This document shows, one piece after another, positions 12,684-23,513 of a stretch of DNA of 64,000 bases. Both the position numbers and the translations under genes were made by a program. Origin of the DNA: Phialocephala subalpina (Eukaryota; Ascomycota; Leotiomycetes; Helotiales; Mollisiaceae). How positions within the stretch are numbered: position 1 is the stretch's first letter; each line of letters opens with the position of its first letter. The notes below the pieces were generated by a model. It worked only from the letters and a program-made list of their open reading frames with translations, ran no database searches and was not told where the DNA came from. Location: the NCBI GenBank assembly GCA_900073065.1, contig FJOG01000001.1, positions 2,675,225-2,739,224 of the forward strand. Direction: 5' to 3'.

Positions 12684-13158
12684 TCAGATCGTGTGATGCG
12701 TGAAATACCATCCACATACAGCTCCTGCCGCGATGATGATGACGACCAGGACTGTGATACTCAAGCAAACAACTCGACACCGTCTCTTCTCTTTTCGTTG
12801 TTGATTCAACCAATCATCCCTATATCATCATTAGTACTCATTCCCCCATCCCACTCAATCATCAGACGGTAGAAAGAACATACCCAGAACTTTTGATCTC
12901 AACCGTACTCCCACTCTTCACGCTCCCCTTTGCTCTCTCTTCATCAGGTTCTACCTCCGCCATATGGATCGCAACACTGAACCTCTTCCAGAACATCGGA
13001 TCTCGAACCAAGCCGCTTGTCGGCGCAAGCTCGGTCGGTTGTGCGAGGGGAATTGTGCTCATAGTCCGAATTGTGCTTATAGTCTGGGTGCTGACTTCTT
13101 GTTGGAGGGGAGAGGGACGCGCAATGTGCGGTTTGCCGGCTCGTTTGTTGCCTCCCAT
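12684..13158 (-). CDS. Small C-terminally anchored membrane protein, about 136 aa, unknown function
   Basis: Two exons, 13158-12884 and 12819-12684, joined across a 64-nt intron (GTATGT donor, ATATAG acceptor) with matching phase. The protein starts MGGNKRAG, has a polar T/S/Q-rich part, then a FWKRFSVAIHMAEVEPDEE segment, a basic stretch (WLNQQRKEKRRCR), one strongly hydrophobic helix (VVCLSITVLVVIIIAAGAV) and a short end CGWYFTHHTI. The layout (acidic/basic cytosolic part, single C-terminal span) recurs in small uncharacterised ascomycete membrane proteins; I cannot name a function. The frame stays open upstream to about 13307 without an ATG, so an upstream exon could add some 45 residues; the ATG at 13158 is the first in-frame one. 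Confidence 0.6.
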
Positions 13159-14599
13159 CGTGAGTGTGGTTTCTCGTTCTTCGCTCGTATTGTGCTTGAG
13201 GATGATGTTCGTGGAATCGTCCTGTCCGTATGCAGAAATGCGTCTCTCGTTATCGATGCTTATATTCTCCCACTCATCCAGGGTCGTGTGCTCCTTTCTC
13301 AACCCTCAAATTCGTTCAAAAAATCTCCTCTCGTCGAAATGATCTTCAATCCGCCTGTTGTCGCTGCTCTGCCGCTGTCCAGTCCCTCGAAATCGCCCCA
13401 AACCTCGAACCTCTTTTGCTTTTCCTTGTGGCGCCGTAGTCGAAAGGAAAGACAACAGTGATCCGATACTGCCGTCCAGCCCAAACACACAAATGAGTGA
13501 CTCGTCCCCTCTTAACGAATGGATGTCTTCGAACTGAAACCGAAGACTACGAGGCAGGCAATAATCAATCTAGATGTTGCAGCTGCACATAGAGGAAAGA
13601 ACGAGTGACGAGTGTTTGAAACGAATGTGGAGGAAGAAACAACGATGAACGCACTACCCCATCAATCCTAAACTCAAAACTTCAAACAAAACAACAAGAA
13701 CGATATAGATGGGGGAAGGGGATTCACATATATAAACAAGTACTCCAGAATTGAATAAACATGAAAACCCAGTTCTCCTCCTTGGGGGCTGCCTCCGAAC
13801 TGGCCCTGGGGCTGTTTGAGCAAACCGTTCAATCGCGTGCATGTCCCCGATAAACGACTGCAGATTCCATCCACTTCATCCCACTTCACCCCCCACCATC
13901 CAATCAACCCCTCTCCTTTTCAATGTCCGAGCAAGCACTTGCAGGGCTGGCAACAAGGCAGTGCCATGCCGAAAAGCCATTGCCGAGATTGAATCAACAA
14001 GGATCCAGGAACCGGAGCTTGATTTTTATGTGTTTGTGCGTTCTGTTTGGAGGGGAAAGGATGGGATGAGGAGCGGAGATTAGGGGTGGAGATGGGGTGG
14101 AATTGGGAAGGAACCAATTGGGGATGGCAGAAAGGAGGTTCGAGACCGCAGTGGATGGACGCGCGTAGAGGGACGAGCGAAGAGTGGAGGACGTGAGTGC
14201 TAGGTCAGGGTCCTTGGAGAGATCAGTTTTGAGGCTGTGAGGTGATAGGAAACGGTTTTCGCACTTGTGATGCGAGATTCGAGTTGTTGGTTGAGGAGAA
14301 GAGAAAGGAGGAAAGAAAAAGGGGGTGAAGTTGATGATGCGAGATGAAGCTAGGACGGCTGCGCGCCAATCACTTCCCCATTCCAAAAATGAAAAATAAA
14401 AAAATAAAAAATTGCCACAAGGCTGGTTGACAGCCTGAGACATACATCCCCAACACGTACAGTACAACAAAAAACCCATGTTCCACACCGCTGCAAAACA
14501 AGAAATGCCATCTCTCTTGAAAACACCCGGTGCATCTCGCAATTCATCCAAACCGACCCCGAACCAGCCTTGAATTAATCTGCCAATTGGTTTGCCAAG
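13159..14599. other. Intergenic between divergent genes
   Basis: This stretch separates the small membrane protein (minus) from the DUF3605 gene (plus) and should hold both promoters. A minus-strand frame of 212 codons (13994-14632) has no domain and overlaps the DUF3605 start, so it is not called. A/T homopolymer runs occur near 14395-14410. Confidence 0.4.
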
Positions 14600-15416
14600 A
14601 TGGGAAGCACAACACCCCTCCTCTACTGGCAAATCAACATTCCTCCCTCTCTCCGCGAATCCACCTGCCCTCCCTTCCTCCTCAACCTCTCCGCAAAAGA
14701 CTGCTCAATCATCTCCACCCCAGACGAACTCTATCAAGTCCTCTCCTGGACCCAAGTCCAGCAAATAATAAAGGACAACCGTCTCGATGCATTTCAACGC
14801 CTTCCTTCAAATCTCCGGCGGTACTTGGGCTACATATATTCGATCAAAAAGTCCCATGGGTCTGTGATGAATTTCGTTCTTCAAGAACGTCTCAAATGGA
14901 AGGAGCCAGTTGAGGCCGCAGGAAAGCCGTTTGAGAAGGAGGAAGATGTGAAGGTGTTGTGGAATGATTGGCCGTATGGGATTGATGAGCGGATTGTGCA
15001 TTTGGTTGTTTGGACGAAGTTTGAGTTGGAGGATGATTTGACGACCAATGATTTGACGGATGAAGCGAGGGGGAGCATTGAGAAGTATGTGGAGGAGAGA
15101 TTTAGGAGGAGGTGTGGGGATGAGAATGTGAGTTATGAATGTTCTTTGTTGGGAGTGACTTGATTTTGGGGTGTTGGGGAGGACGAGAGTAAGTTGTAGA
15201 GAGTAAAGCAAGTGCAGAACGAGGATTTCAACGCCGAAAGTGAGTGTGAGAGACAGGGAGGCTGACTGAGGATTACAGGTCGTTTGGTTCAAGAATTGGA
15301 GGACGCTGAAGAGTGTTCATGCTGTGGAGCACTTTCATGTCATGCTCTTTGATCCTGACCCTGATTTTGTGAAGGAGGTCACCAACGGTGATGTTCCTTT
15401 GAGTCGGAAACTATGA
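14600..15416 (+). CDS. DUF3605 protein (N-acetylglucosamine-induced protein 1-like), 221 aa
   Basis: Exon 1 is 14600-15127 and exon 2 15279-15416; the 151-nt intron has GTGAGT donor and TTACAG acceptor, phase 0. The protein shows the DUF3605 pattern: a helical segment [39 protein letters not shown], the conserved [20 protein letters not shown] (about residues 115-134), and a C-terminal VVWFKNW... [16 protein letters not shown]. Family members include the Candida protein induced by N-acetylglucosamine; their biochemical activity is not known. Length fits the family. No signal peptide or membrane span. It converges on the histone deacetylase gene, with about 450 bp between the ends. Confidence 0.88.
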
Positions 15417-15864
15417 GAGAACTGGCAATTTGTGATTTATGCGAGCGAAGCGTGGAGTTTGATGGTTTATAGAAAGACACTGGGGCGTTGCAGGATAGAC
15501 AGGATAGAAGAAGAATCACAGACAAATAGACGGAGCACAGTTTTGTGATATGATGGTTTATTGTTCTTAGACTTTTGCCAGCATAGAGCTGTACTAGTAT
15601 CTAGATATTTGTACAGCAGTATATGAAGTCAGCTGCCCCAGCCTCTGCTTTGGACGCTGCCATCTATTGTATGTTTCCTTGATATGCCTCCCAAACGCCG
15701 TCAATGCCTTTTGTGCCCTGTAGTATGCCGCCGAACGCCTGCTGCCTTTGTACAGTGTGGGTATCCTTATAAAAGCCAAACAGCCGAGTTGAACTTTTTG
15801 TCAAACACCATCATGCTGTACACTGTCTGTGATAGTAACCTACACCGCTTCATCTTCAAGAGAC
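15417..15864. other. Intergenic between converging genes
   Basis: 3' regions of the DUF3605 gene (plus) and the histone deacetylase gene (minus). No gene seen. Confidence 0.5.
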
Positions 15865-17295
15865 TCAAGAGAGTTCCATTGCCACACCAACTCCCGATTC
15901 CTTGTGATGTCTCATATCCTCATCACCCTCCTCTCGTTCTTCAGCCAACGCGTCTTCCACATCTTGCGTCAACCCAGCGAGATCTGGTGGAAGGACTCTG
16001 CTTTGTACGCTGGGTGCAAAGTTGACCATGCGAAGTTGTTCTCGGATGGACTGAACAATATCATTGACCCTCTTGGCGGAGTTCCTATTTGGTCTTGGAT
16101 CGCCAAGAATCTGCTCCAACGTCGGGAAGATGGTGTCATATCTGAAGTACTCCTTGAATGGAGTGTGGTCGGGGATAATGGGATCCAGGGTAGCATCACA
16201 GCCTATGGCGATACTTGTTTCGTGGGCCCAGGCACGAGCGACATTCCTTGGAGTGTAGCCACCACCACCAACAAGCAAGAGAGGGAGCCCAAGACTTTTG
16301 CAAAACGCTATGCAGGCCCCGTGACCTTGTACCTGAACGTTGAAGCGACCAAGGCGGTCTCCAGCGAGTGAATCCGCCCCACACTGAAGAACAATTGCTG
16401 ATGGACGAAATTGTTCAAGACACATGCCGACAATAGTCTTGAAGAGCCAGACATATTGCTCATCGTCAATGCCGTCCAAGAGAGGAACATTGATAGCATG
16501 ATGGGCTCCAGGATTGCCCTCATCAATCGGACCTGTTCTATCCAAGTCGCCAGTGCCGGGGAAGAAATTCATGCCATCATATTTGTGCATGGAAAGAGTC
16601 AAGACCCTGTCGCTGGACCAAAATGCCTCCTCCACTCCGTCCCCATGGTGGACATCAATGTCGATGTATAAGACCCGCGGCATTTTGCGTAAAAGCTGAA
16701 GTATTGCCAGGACAATGTCGTTGACGTAGCAAAACCCAGAGGCTTCAGCCTTCTTCGCGTGATGGAGTCCTCCAGACCAGTTGACTGCAATATCCGCCTC
16801 CTCGTTGGCCAACTTCCGAGCAGCGTCAATGGACGCACCTGCATACATTGAGCAATAGGTGAATAGCCCGTCGAATACGGGACAATCTGAGCCACCAAGG
16901 TTGTATGGCATCACCTCAGTGTCGTCTGGGAGCGCAACCTTTGCCGTCTTCAGGAAGTCCAGGTAATCTTCGCTGTGAAAATCCTCCAACTCCTCTCTTG
17001 TCGCGACTCGTGATTCGTAGGTGTCCATAGCCGCATGCATACCATAAGACATGATCAGACTCTTCGAAAGAGTCAGGCGCCAAGGCTTCATAGGGTGAGA
17101 GTGTCCGAAATGATGCTTCTCGATTGCTGGATTCGAATGCCATGATACAGTCCATCCCTTCGGTCTCGTGATACCATTGCGATCTATTTCGGCCTGGACC
17201 TTCCGCCAGTATTCTGCTGTCTGTGCCTCAGGGATATCTCCAAGGCCAAGTGGGTGCGTATACTCCTTCACAATCCCATTTGAAGACATGACCAT
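15865..17295 (-). CDS. hos2: Class I histone deacetylase, Hos2 type, 476 aa
   Basis: A single open exon of 476 codons. The whole class I deacetylase fold is present: HPMKPWRLTLSKSL near residue 67, the active-site His pair in GGLHHAKK (H178, H179), zinc ligands in IDIDVHHGDG (D214, H216) and CGADSLAGDRLG (D308), and the transition-state Tyr in LVGGGGYT (Y347). The FGHSHPMKPWRL segment and the acidic C-terminus fit Hos2/HosA rather than Rpd3, which usually has HPMKPHR. In yeast Hos2 removes acetyl groups from histones H3/H4 as part of the Set3 complex in the nucleus. The catalytic residues are intact. Two nearby ATGs (17295 and 17289) could both serve as start. It shares an upstream region of about 890 bp with the divergent ING/PHD gene. 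Confidence 0.95.
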   Translation of the reverse strand: MVMSSNGIVKEYTHPLGLGDIPEAQTAEYWRKVQAEIDRNGITRPKGWTVSWHSNPAIEKHHFGHSHPMKPWRLTLSKSLIMSYGMHAAMDTYESRVATREELEDFHSEDYLDFLKTAKVALPDDTEVMPYNLGGSDCPVFDGLFTYCSMYAGASIDAARKLANEEADIAVNWSGGLHHAKKAEASGFCYVNDIVLAILQLLRKMPRVLYIDIDVHHGDGVEEAFWSSDRVLTLSMHKYDGMNFFPGTGDLDRTGPIDEGNPGAHHAINVPLLDGIDDEQYVWLFKTIVGMCLEQFRPSAIVLQCGADSLAGDRLGRFNVQVQGHGACIAFCKSLGLPLLLVGGGGYTPRNVARAWAHETSIAIGCDATLDPIIPDHTPFKEYFRYDTIFPTLEQILGDPRPNRNSAKRVNDIVQSIREQLRMVNFAPSVQSRVLPPDLAGLTQDVEDALAEEREEGDEDMRHHKESGVGVAMELS

Positions 17296-18188
17296 TGTGT
17301 CAACAGCCGGTCAGCCGGCACAATGGTGATGGAGAGTCTTGTGGCGCAACCTGAGGATTAAATACAGAAGAATGCACAAGCAAGCAAGGTCGCGTTGAGA
17401 CCAGTTTTTTTACTGTGGGTTGACTGAAGCGCGTCGTGTTGATGGTAGGAATGAAGACGAGAGAGGCCGAGTTGATGAAGGAATAAATACTTGCAAGTCT
17501 CCGCGACCTGCGGAGGAAAGACAACTAGTGGATTTGGGGTAGAAGACGGTTGATATTGGTTAACGCTTTGTGGGCTAGCGTGTCCGCGAGCCGAAGAATT
17601 GGTTTCCGAGGGTGTGTAATCGAGTGAGTACCAGGTTTTTGTGCTTGAGTTGGTGGTGGCTTTATCGGTAGAAGCAAGATTCGAAGTCCAGAGTCTTGTC
17701 TGCCTATTCAAGCTCAAGAGTGCTTGATTTGAAAGTCCGAGGGCGTCGAGTTATCCAAGGGTGAGATTCTCTAATGGGATATTTAAATAGTATTGGTGCA
17801 GCGTCAAAGTTGAGTTATCGATCTTCTCTTGAAGAGAAGCGTGGTTTCTCGGTATTTTGATATTCCCAGCCGCGTTACTAGTGGCGGCTACAGCCTAGTT
17901 AATCCTCTATACCATTTTCTCTCTAGCACGAGGCTGGAGTGGACACCTGCTCGCGTCTGTCTCGCCTGTCTTTCGCAATCGCGCCTTCTTCGTCATTTTC
18001 CCTGCCATCCAATTTACTCTTAGCACCACTCGGACCCGACCAGCCAGGGTAAAAAGTCTCCTTCTCTTAGGAAGTGGCGGAGGACAAAGATTTGTCACTC
18101 AGAGGTGAGCATACGATTGTGTGCGACGTTATTGATACCTTCCTGCTTTTCAGTGCCTGCGCACTGGAGAATATCGCCATTAACCATC
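17296..18188. promoter_or_regulatory. Shared upstream region of divergent hos2 and ING genes
   Basis: About 890 bp between the two start codons. An AT-rich palindrome-like tract (ggatatttaaatagt) lies at about 17777-17792. The last part (18105-18188) is open in the ING frame but begins at GTG, and a plausible intron (GTGAGC donor at 18105, TTTTCAG acceptor near 18150) lies in the ING leader. No other gene seen. Confidence 0.45.
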
Positions 18189-19451
18189 ATGCCCAGAGAC
18201 GACCTCACCATCGATTTCAACAACCGCAACATGGTGCAGCATCAGGAGCACCTCGATGCCGCTGGTCTGCTCGATGAGTGGATCAACCGAGTTGCGAACT
18301 TGCCTGCAGAGATCGCATTCATGCAGGAGGAGATCGAACAGAAAGACAGACAAATGGCAGAATGTCTTGCGATTATCAACAAGAACGACACCTCCATCCA
18401 GAAATGGATTCGAGCAAATGGCAGTCATACCCCGAACCCTAAAGAAGAACATCTGAGTAAAATCATCCACGAAAATTACGACAAATGCCAAATCCTGCAG
18501 GAAGAGAAAGTCGCTCTCGCGCAGAAGACGAAGCAGGTCATGGACAAACATACACGATGGCTTGATCTTAACATCAAGGCTCTACAAGACAAAGGAGAGA
18601 TCGGTGCTGATCCAGATCTACCTTCACTTCTGCGCCCACAACCAGAGCCTATCCTTTCTAGCCGAGTAGATACTAATGCAGTGTCGATGCCCTTGGGACC
18701 GATCACGAACTCTGCAACGGTGGTACATACCCGCCACCCAAACCAATACCCGCAGCGCCCGATACCTGCGCATGTGCAAGCACATCATGCCACTGGCGTC
18801 TCTTCATCTTCCGCTCCTGCAACACCTGCTGCGTCTATGCTGATGTCCCGCCAGGCTCGAGAATCATCGCTGGGCGCTGTGAACAAGCGGCAGAAGATGG
18901 GACTTGGAGTTCTTCCACCGAGTGGTCTTGCACGTCAGTCATCAGCAACTCCAGGTACACCGAGAGGTCACACTCCTTCGACAGCATCTGCTGCAAGGGC
19001 TGGAAGTGCAGGTCCAAAAGCATTACAGAAAAGTACGGCTACTAAGAAGGTTGCGCCATCTGGAAGCAGACAAGCTGGAGCTCAGAAGAAACTCAAGAAG
19101 TCTGGTCTCAGCAGGCTCAAACGCGCGCACAACAAAAACTCACCATCATCCACAAATGATAGCGAGCTCAGCGATGCGGAGTCAGGGTCTGTTGATGAAG
19201 AAGACGAAGCTGCTACACCACCACCACACAAGGATGCTGATGGAGACGAGGAGATGGGAGATGATGAGGAAGGAGGGGACGATAGGAAATATTGCATGTG
19301 CCAGAGCGTCAGTTACGGCGACATGGTTGCTTGCGATAATGAGGATTGTCCCTACGAGTGGTTCCATTGGACTTGTGTTGGTCTAAAGAGCGAGCCGGTG
19401 GGAACCTGGATATGTCCAGTCTGCACCAAAGCTGCAAACAATAAGAAATAG
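18189..19451 (+). CDS. ING-family protein with C-terminal PHD finger, 420 aa
   Basis: Start at ATG 18189 ([10 protein letters not shown]); the frame is also open upstream but without an ATG. Residues about 15-150 form the helical ING domain ([37 protein letters not shown]). A long Ser/Thr/Pro/Ala-rich linker with basic nuclear-signal-like patches ([13 protein letters not shown]) and an acidic stretch follow. The PHD finger occupies about 367-415: CMC...C...C...EWFHWTC...CPVC, Cys4-His-Cys3, with the YGDMVACDN and W residues used by ING PHDs to hold trimethylated H3K4. ING proteins are subunits of acetyltransferase (Yng2/NuA4, Yng1/NuA3) or deacetylase (Pho23/Rpd3L) complexes; I favour a Yng2- or Pho23-like role but cannot decide. 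No intron is needed within the coding part. Confidence 0.92.
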   Translation: MPRDDLTIDFNNRNMVQHQEHLDAAGLLDEWINRVANLPAEIAFMQEEIEQKDRQMAECLAIINKNDTSIQKWIRANGSHTPNPKEEHLSKIIHENYDKCQILQEEKVALAQKTKQVMDKHTRWLDLNIKALQDKGEIGADPDLPSLLRPQPEPILSSRVDTNAVSMPLGPITNSATVVHTRHPNQYPQRPIPAHVQAHHATGVSSSSAPATPAASMLMSRQARESSLGAVNKRQKMGLGVLPPSGLARQSSATPGTPRGHTPSTASAARAGSAGPKALQKSTATKKVAPSGSRQAGAQKKLKKSGLSRLKRAHNKNSPSSTNDSELSDAESGSVDEEDEAATPPPHKDADGDEEMGDDEEGGDDRKYCMCQSVSYGDMVACDNEDCPYEWFHWTCVGLKSEPVGTWICPVCTKAANNKK

Positions 19452-19963
19452 TCGTCTCGTGATGACCGTTTGGCTGTTTGCTGGTGGTATGGCGTTTGGG
19501 CGGTATGAAATGGGACTGGGAAGACGGTTAGGCGCCTGGCGTTTGGTGGTACGATGTACAATATGACATCAGGGCAGGGTTTCAAGCCAGCTCAAACACT
19601 CTGCATATTATCTGGCTGCACTTGTTAGGCAGCAATTGATCAGAATCGTTCTTTCTCCAAATGAACAGTCGACATCATATTGCTCCTAGGCGAAACCTAA
19701 ACTGGTGATTCTGCCGAAAAGTTGCCCCACCTTGCCAAATTCCCTTTCTCGAGTCCAAATCTCATGCTCACTCCACTCACTCATAACAACACTCAAACTC
19801 CGTCTTCACTTCAAAATCTCTCATAAAGCCATTGTCAAATCTCGAAACTCGACTCGAAATCACATCAAGTCCGAGATCTCATATCTCTTCACCCTATCGT
19901 CTTCGATAAGCTCACATAGAAACACAAAATCAAGCTTTCCTCACAGACAAACAAGGCATAACA
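19452..19963 (+). promoter_or_regulatory. ING 3' region and FolB promoter
   Basis: 512 bp between genes on the same strand. The part from 19690 is C/T/A-rich (many ctc and tca triplets), as is usual for ascomycete leaders just before a start codon. No gene seen. Confidence 0.4.
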
Positions 19964-21407
19964 ATGCCTCCACTTCTCACCCCGCATGCACTTAGCAAGC
20001 TAGCTCCCGATGAGGCTCCGTCCAAGATTCGTGTCAAGAACCTTCAGACGACGCTACCACTCACTGATGCTTGGGGTCGTCCCGCTACTCAACAGCCAGT
20101 CTTGATCTCAGCCTCGATTTCACTCCATCGACCATTCTCTTCGTCAGCAGACACAGACAGTGTCACTAAAGGAACAGGTATGTGGTCATTCTACAAGAGC
20201 AATCATCTTCGTGATTGTTCCGAGAGCGGTAGGACATGAAGCACATGACATGTCCTTTTTATATCATTTGTCATGAACCACCATCCTGCTTTCTTTTCCT
20301 GTCTCACGTGCATCAGAAAACATCACTAACTTGAACAGTTCACTACGGAATCCTCAGCAAAGCAATCTTAAAAGCATGCAAGGAATTCGAAGAAATCGTC
20401 GGTTTTGGCGACGAAGAAGGCCTCAAGGTTCCAATGTGGGGTAGAGCCGTAGTCTGCTGGCTCCACTACTGCCTCACCGGCCACGACGTCCTTCCCAAGA
20501 TCCCACACATCTACATCAGCTCCAAGAACATCAAGACTTCCAAGACCGGGGAACCAATCAAGCCCCTCCTTAGCGCTGAAGATATTAGCTTGCTTGAAAT
20601 CAAGATCACACTTCCCAAAGCTAGCTTGCTTGGTAGTGGTGTGAGCCTCAAGGGAAGCTTTCTGTATGAGGGGAATGGGACTGAGGGACCTTGTGCGTTC
20701 AGCATGGATCTGAAGTTACATGATTTGAGGATGGCTGCTTTGCTTGGTGTAAATGCGAATGAGAAGTTGGCGAAGCAGATTGTTATCTGTGGTGTTGAGA
20801 TGGAGAAATGGGATAGAGTGGCTGATAGCTGGGCCGAGCTGGAGGAGATTGTTGCAAAGGTATCTCCTATTTTCACTCCCCTCTCGTCTGATTGACAACG
20901 TGCTCACGAGAGAACCAGACAATCGAAGAATCCACCTTCCAAACCCTCGAAGCCCTCGCCACCTTCCTCACCACCCGAATAATCACTTACTTCATCATGC
21001 CTCACTTCTCGCACCCACACCCACCACCCCTCTCCTCTCCCTCCTCTTCTCTCCCGCACAACCATCCTCAGATCCGCATCACGCTCTCCAAACCCACCGC
21101 TGTCACGTTTGCCGATTTCCCGGTCGTGGAGTTGTGCACAGATACGGATCCGAGTAAGAATGAGTTGGCGGATAGATGTTGGAAGGAATTGGGGAGAGTC
21201 AAGAAGCCACCATTTCCGTTGCAGGGGAGGTTGGACTTACTTCATCATGCCTCACTTCTCGCACCCACACCCACCACCCCTCTCCTCTCCCTCCTCTTCT
21301 CTCCCGCACAACCATCCTCAGATCCGCATCACGCTCTCCAAACCCACCGCTGTCACGTTTGCCGATTTCCCGGTCGTGGAGTTGTGCACAGATACGGATC
21401 CGAGTAA
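19964..21407 (+). CDS. FolB (dihydroneopterin aldolase-like) domain protein with C-terminus altered by tandem duplication
   Basis: Exons 19964-20177, 20339-20859 and 20919-21407; both introns keep frame (GTATGT/AACAG and GTATCT/ACCAG). The FolB-type core is clear: VLISASISLHRPF, the HYGILSKAILKA segment (family motif with conserved Tyr), and a second FolB-like half with YFIMPHFSHPH and IRITLSKPTAVTFAD. FolB enzymes cleave dihydroneopterin in folate synthesis; fungal stand-alone FolB proteins with two half-domains are less well studied, so activity is inference. Exon 3 enters an exact 250-bp tandem repeat (20985-21234 and 21235-21484). As 250 is not a multiple of three, the frame shifts on entering copy 2 and ends at TAA 21405-21407 after about 57 foreign residues. 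Without the repeat the frame would end at TGA after GRLEQVSLVLSWTE. Confidence 0.8.
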
Positions 21408-21484
21408 GAATGAGTTGGCGGATAGATGTTGGAAGGAATTGGGGAGAGTCAAGAAGCCACCATTTCCGTTGCAGGGGAGGTTGG
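20985..21484. repeat. Exact 250-bp tandem duplication (two copies)
   Basis: Bases 20985-21234 and 21235-21484 are identical over the whole 250 bp as far as I can compare by eye. Both begin acttacttcatcatgcctc and end gcaggggaggttgg. The unit lies inside the last exon of the FolB-domain gene. Perfect identity points to a very recent event or an assembly artefact. Confidence 0.95.
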
Positions 21485-21746
21485 AGCAGGTCTCACTTGT
21501 ACTTAGCTGGACTGAATGACACGAGATGAGCTCTTCTTATTATGATTCATGACCTAGTTCTAGATTGATATTCAGATTCTAGACTCAATACAAAAAGCAT
21601 GATATCCCAACTCAAGCTGTCCTTTTTTATTTTCCTATCCAGCCAAACTCCTTGCTATGCATAGGTACAAACCGGATCCAAAAAGCCAGCCGCCTTGCAA
21701 TAGGAGATCCAAGAACAAAAGTAACCACCACCCCACCAAGTTTCTC
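21485..21746. other. Intergenic between converging genes
   Basis: 3' regions of the FolB-domain gene and the MFS transporter gene; no gene seen. Confidence 0.5.
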
Positions 21747-23513
21747 CTAAAATCCTTCCGGTATCCTCGCGCCCGGCATCAATGTTTCACGAGCGTGCTC
21801 AGCTTCCTCTTCAAGCCTATCTCTGCGAAAGTGGTACGCCTTCACACCAACAAAAACACAAAGCGCAACACCAACAACCCCCGCGCTCCCAAGCAACATC
21901 AAATTAACCGGTACCGGATCGCCCCTAAATACTTTATGCAACAACGCATCCAGTCCACTCTGACTGAAGTTAAACAGTCCTGCGAGACAGATGATAAGTC
22001 CGTAGACTGTGCCGAAGGTGCGGAAGCCGAAGACTTTTGCGGAGTAGTCGGAGACGGCTGTGTAGTAGAAGGGGCGGTAGAGGACAAAGAGACAGATGTT
22101 GGAGTAGGCGGCCCAGGTGTAGGGGAGGCAGCCTAGGATGCCGATTGTAGTTGCTATTGTGACGAGTGCGGAGAGAACGGTGAGTGTTGAGGTGTTGTCT
22201 AGGACGAGACCGATGAAGGGTATAGAGAGGATGCCGCCGAGAGGGAGGGCGATATCGAAGAACGTGTTGATTTCAACTGCCTTCTCAAAACTCCCAAGTA
22301 AGTACTCATACTGCGGTCTAATCGTTGCAACGAAATAGTTTATCCTCGTCATTTGAATAACGGTGAACAGTGTTATCAGAACAAACCAAGGAGAGAGGAT
22401 TTGTTCTGAAACGGTTTTCCCATGCATAGCCCCCCAGACACCGGAGATTCGATTCTTGGTCTCTTCTTTCTTCAAATGCTTTGCTCCGGATTTTGAGCCG
22501 AGGAGGTCGGTGATGTCAGAGACGACGGATTGCCGGTGTTGTCGGCGCTCGTCGCGGAGGAGAGCTGTGTGTTCGTCCATTTGGTCTTCCATTATGTCAT
22601 CTCCCGAATTCTCGACCTGTTTCACCAATTCTCCTACGGTTTTGTATGACGACTTCGGCATAATGAGGAGTTGGACAATGAAGATGAAAGCCGGAACGAT
22701 GAGGTAGACGAGGAAGAATTTGTGAGGGGTGAAGGAGGAGGATGTTGCTTGGTAGAGCATTCGATAGACGAGGAACACGGCGGAGGAGGAGTCGAATGCT
22801 CCCGTGAGAAGGGCAAGGATCAGGCCGGAGTGTTTAGGGAATGTGTTGGAGAGTTGGAAGGATGAGATGAAGATGAATGGTCCTCCCAATGCTAGGAAAA
22901 GGTACCCGGGTATATATCCATCGAATGGTAGTTTATAGGCGAAAGAGAAGAACAGAGCTCCGATAGCGAGAAGGATGCTGCCCAGTATACCGCAGAGTCG
23001 TGGACCGAAATGATCGAGTATAGCTCCGATGGGGAGAGCTGCGACGTTCGTTCCCACGGCGGCGATTGTGAACATCAAGTTCAGGTGTATTTCCTGGTCG
23101 TAGCATGTTCGTACGCCTCGTTCCAACTCGTCTTTCGTGCAGTAATTTCGATATACATGTTCGCGGATGAGGACTGGCTTCAGGGCAGCATAGCCAAAGA
23201 CCATACCAGCGGCGAAGAGGCAGTAGAAGACGGAGATTGTTACTTGTACTGTTGAAAAATTTTTTTGGTTAGCAGGTCGAATTTTGCAGATAAGAAATGC
23301 AGATCAAGACTCACATATCCTCTTCGATTTCGGAACCTCAAAAGCTCCAATTGTAGCAGGTTCATGTTCCTCAGCAGCAGGAGGATCCCAAGATCCAGGC
23401 AGAGGACTGAACGAAAGCTTGCGATCCCTCGGACTTTCATGCGAACCCACAGGTGACCTTCCCCTCGGCGGAGAGAGGGACTCGTACGAAGTCACTCTAT
23501 GCAACAACGACAT
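21747..23513 (-). CDS. Major facilitator superfamily transporter, Fmp42/SLC43-like, 566 aa
   Basis: Exon 1 is 23513-23315 (starts MSLLHRVTSY, a Ser/Pro/Arg-rich cytosolic part) and exon 2 23248-21747; the 66-nt intron has GTGAGT donor and CAACAG acceptor, giving RI-LQVTISVFYCLFAAGMVFG. About 12 hydrophobic spans follow, with a long central cytosolic loop (about residues 270-330, rich in D, E, R, S). The MFS loop-2/3 signature appears as GAILDHFGPRLCG, and FPKHSGLILAL fits the SLC43/Fmp42 branch. Yeast Fmp42 has been found with mitochondria or the vacuole; substrates are unknown, while animal SLC43 proteins move large neutral amino acids. Substrate here is not predictable. A basic/acidic tail (RRDRLEEEAEHARE) ends the protein. 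Confidence 0.88.

Noticed and set aside
13994..14632. 212-codon minus-strand open frame
   Set aside because: Overlaps the start of the well-supported DUF3605 gene on the other strand and shows no domain.
21657..22136. 159-codon plus-strand frame within the MFS gene
   Set aside because: Antisense shadow of the transporter coding sequence.
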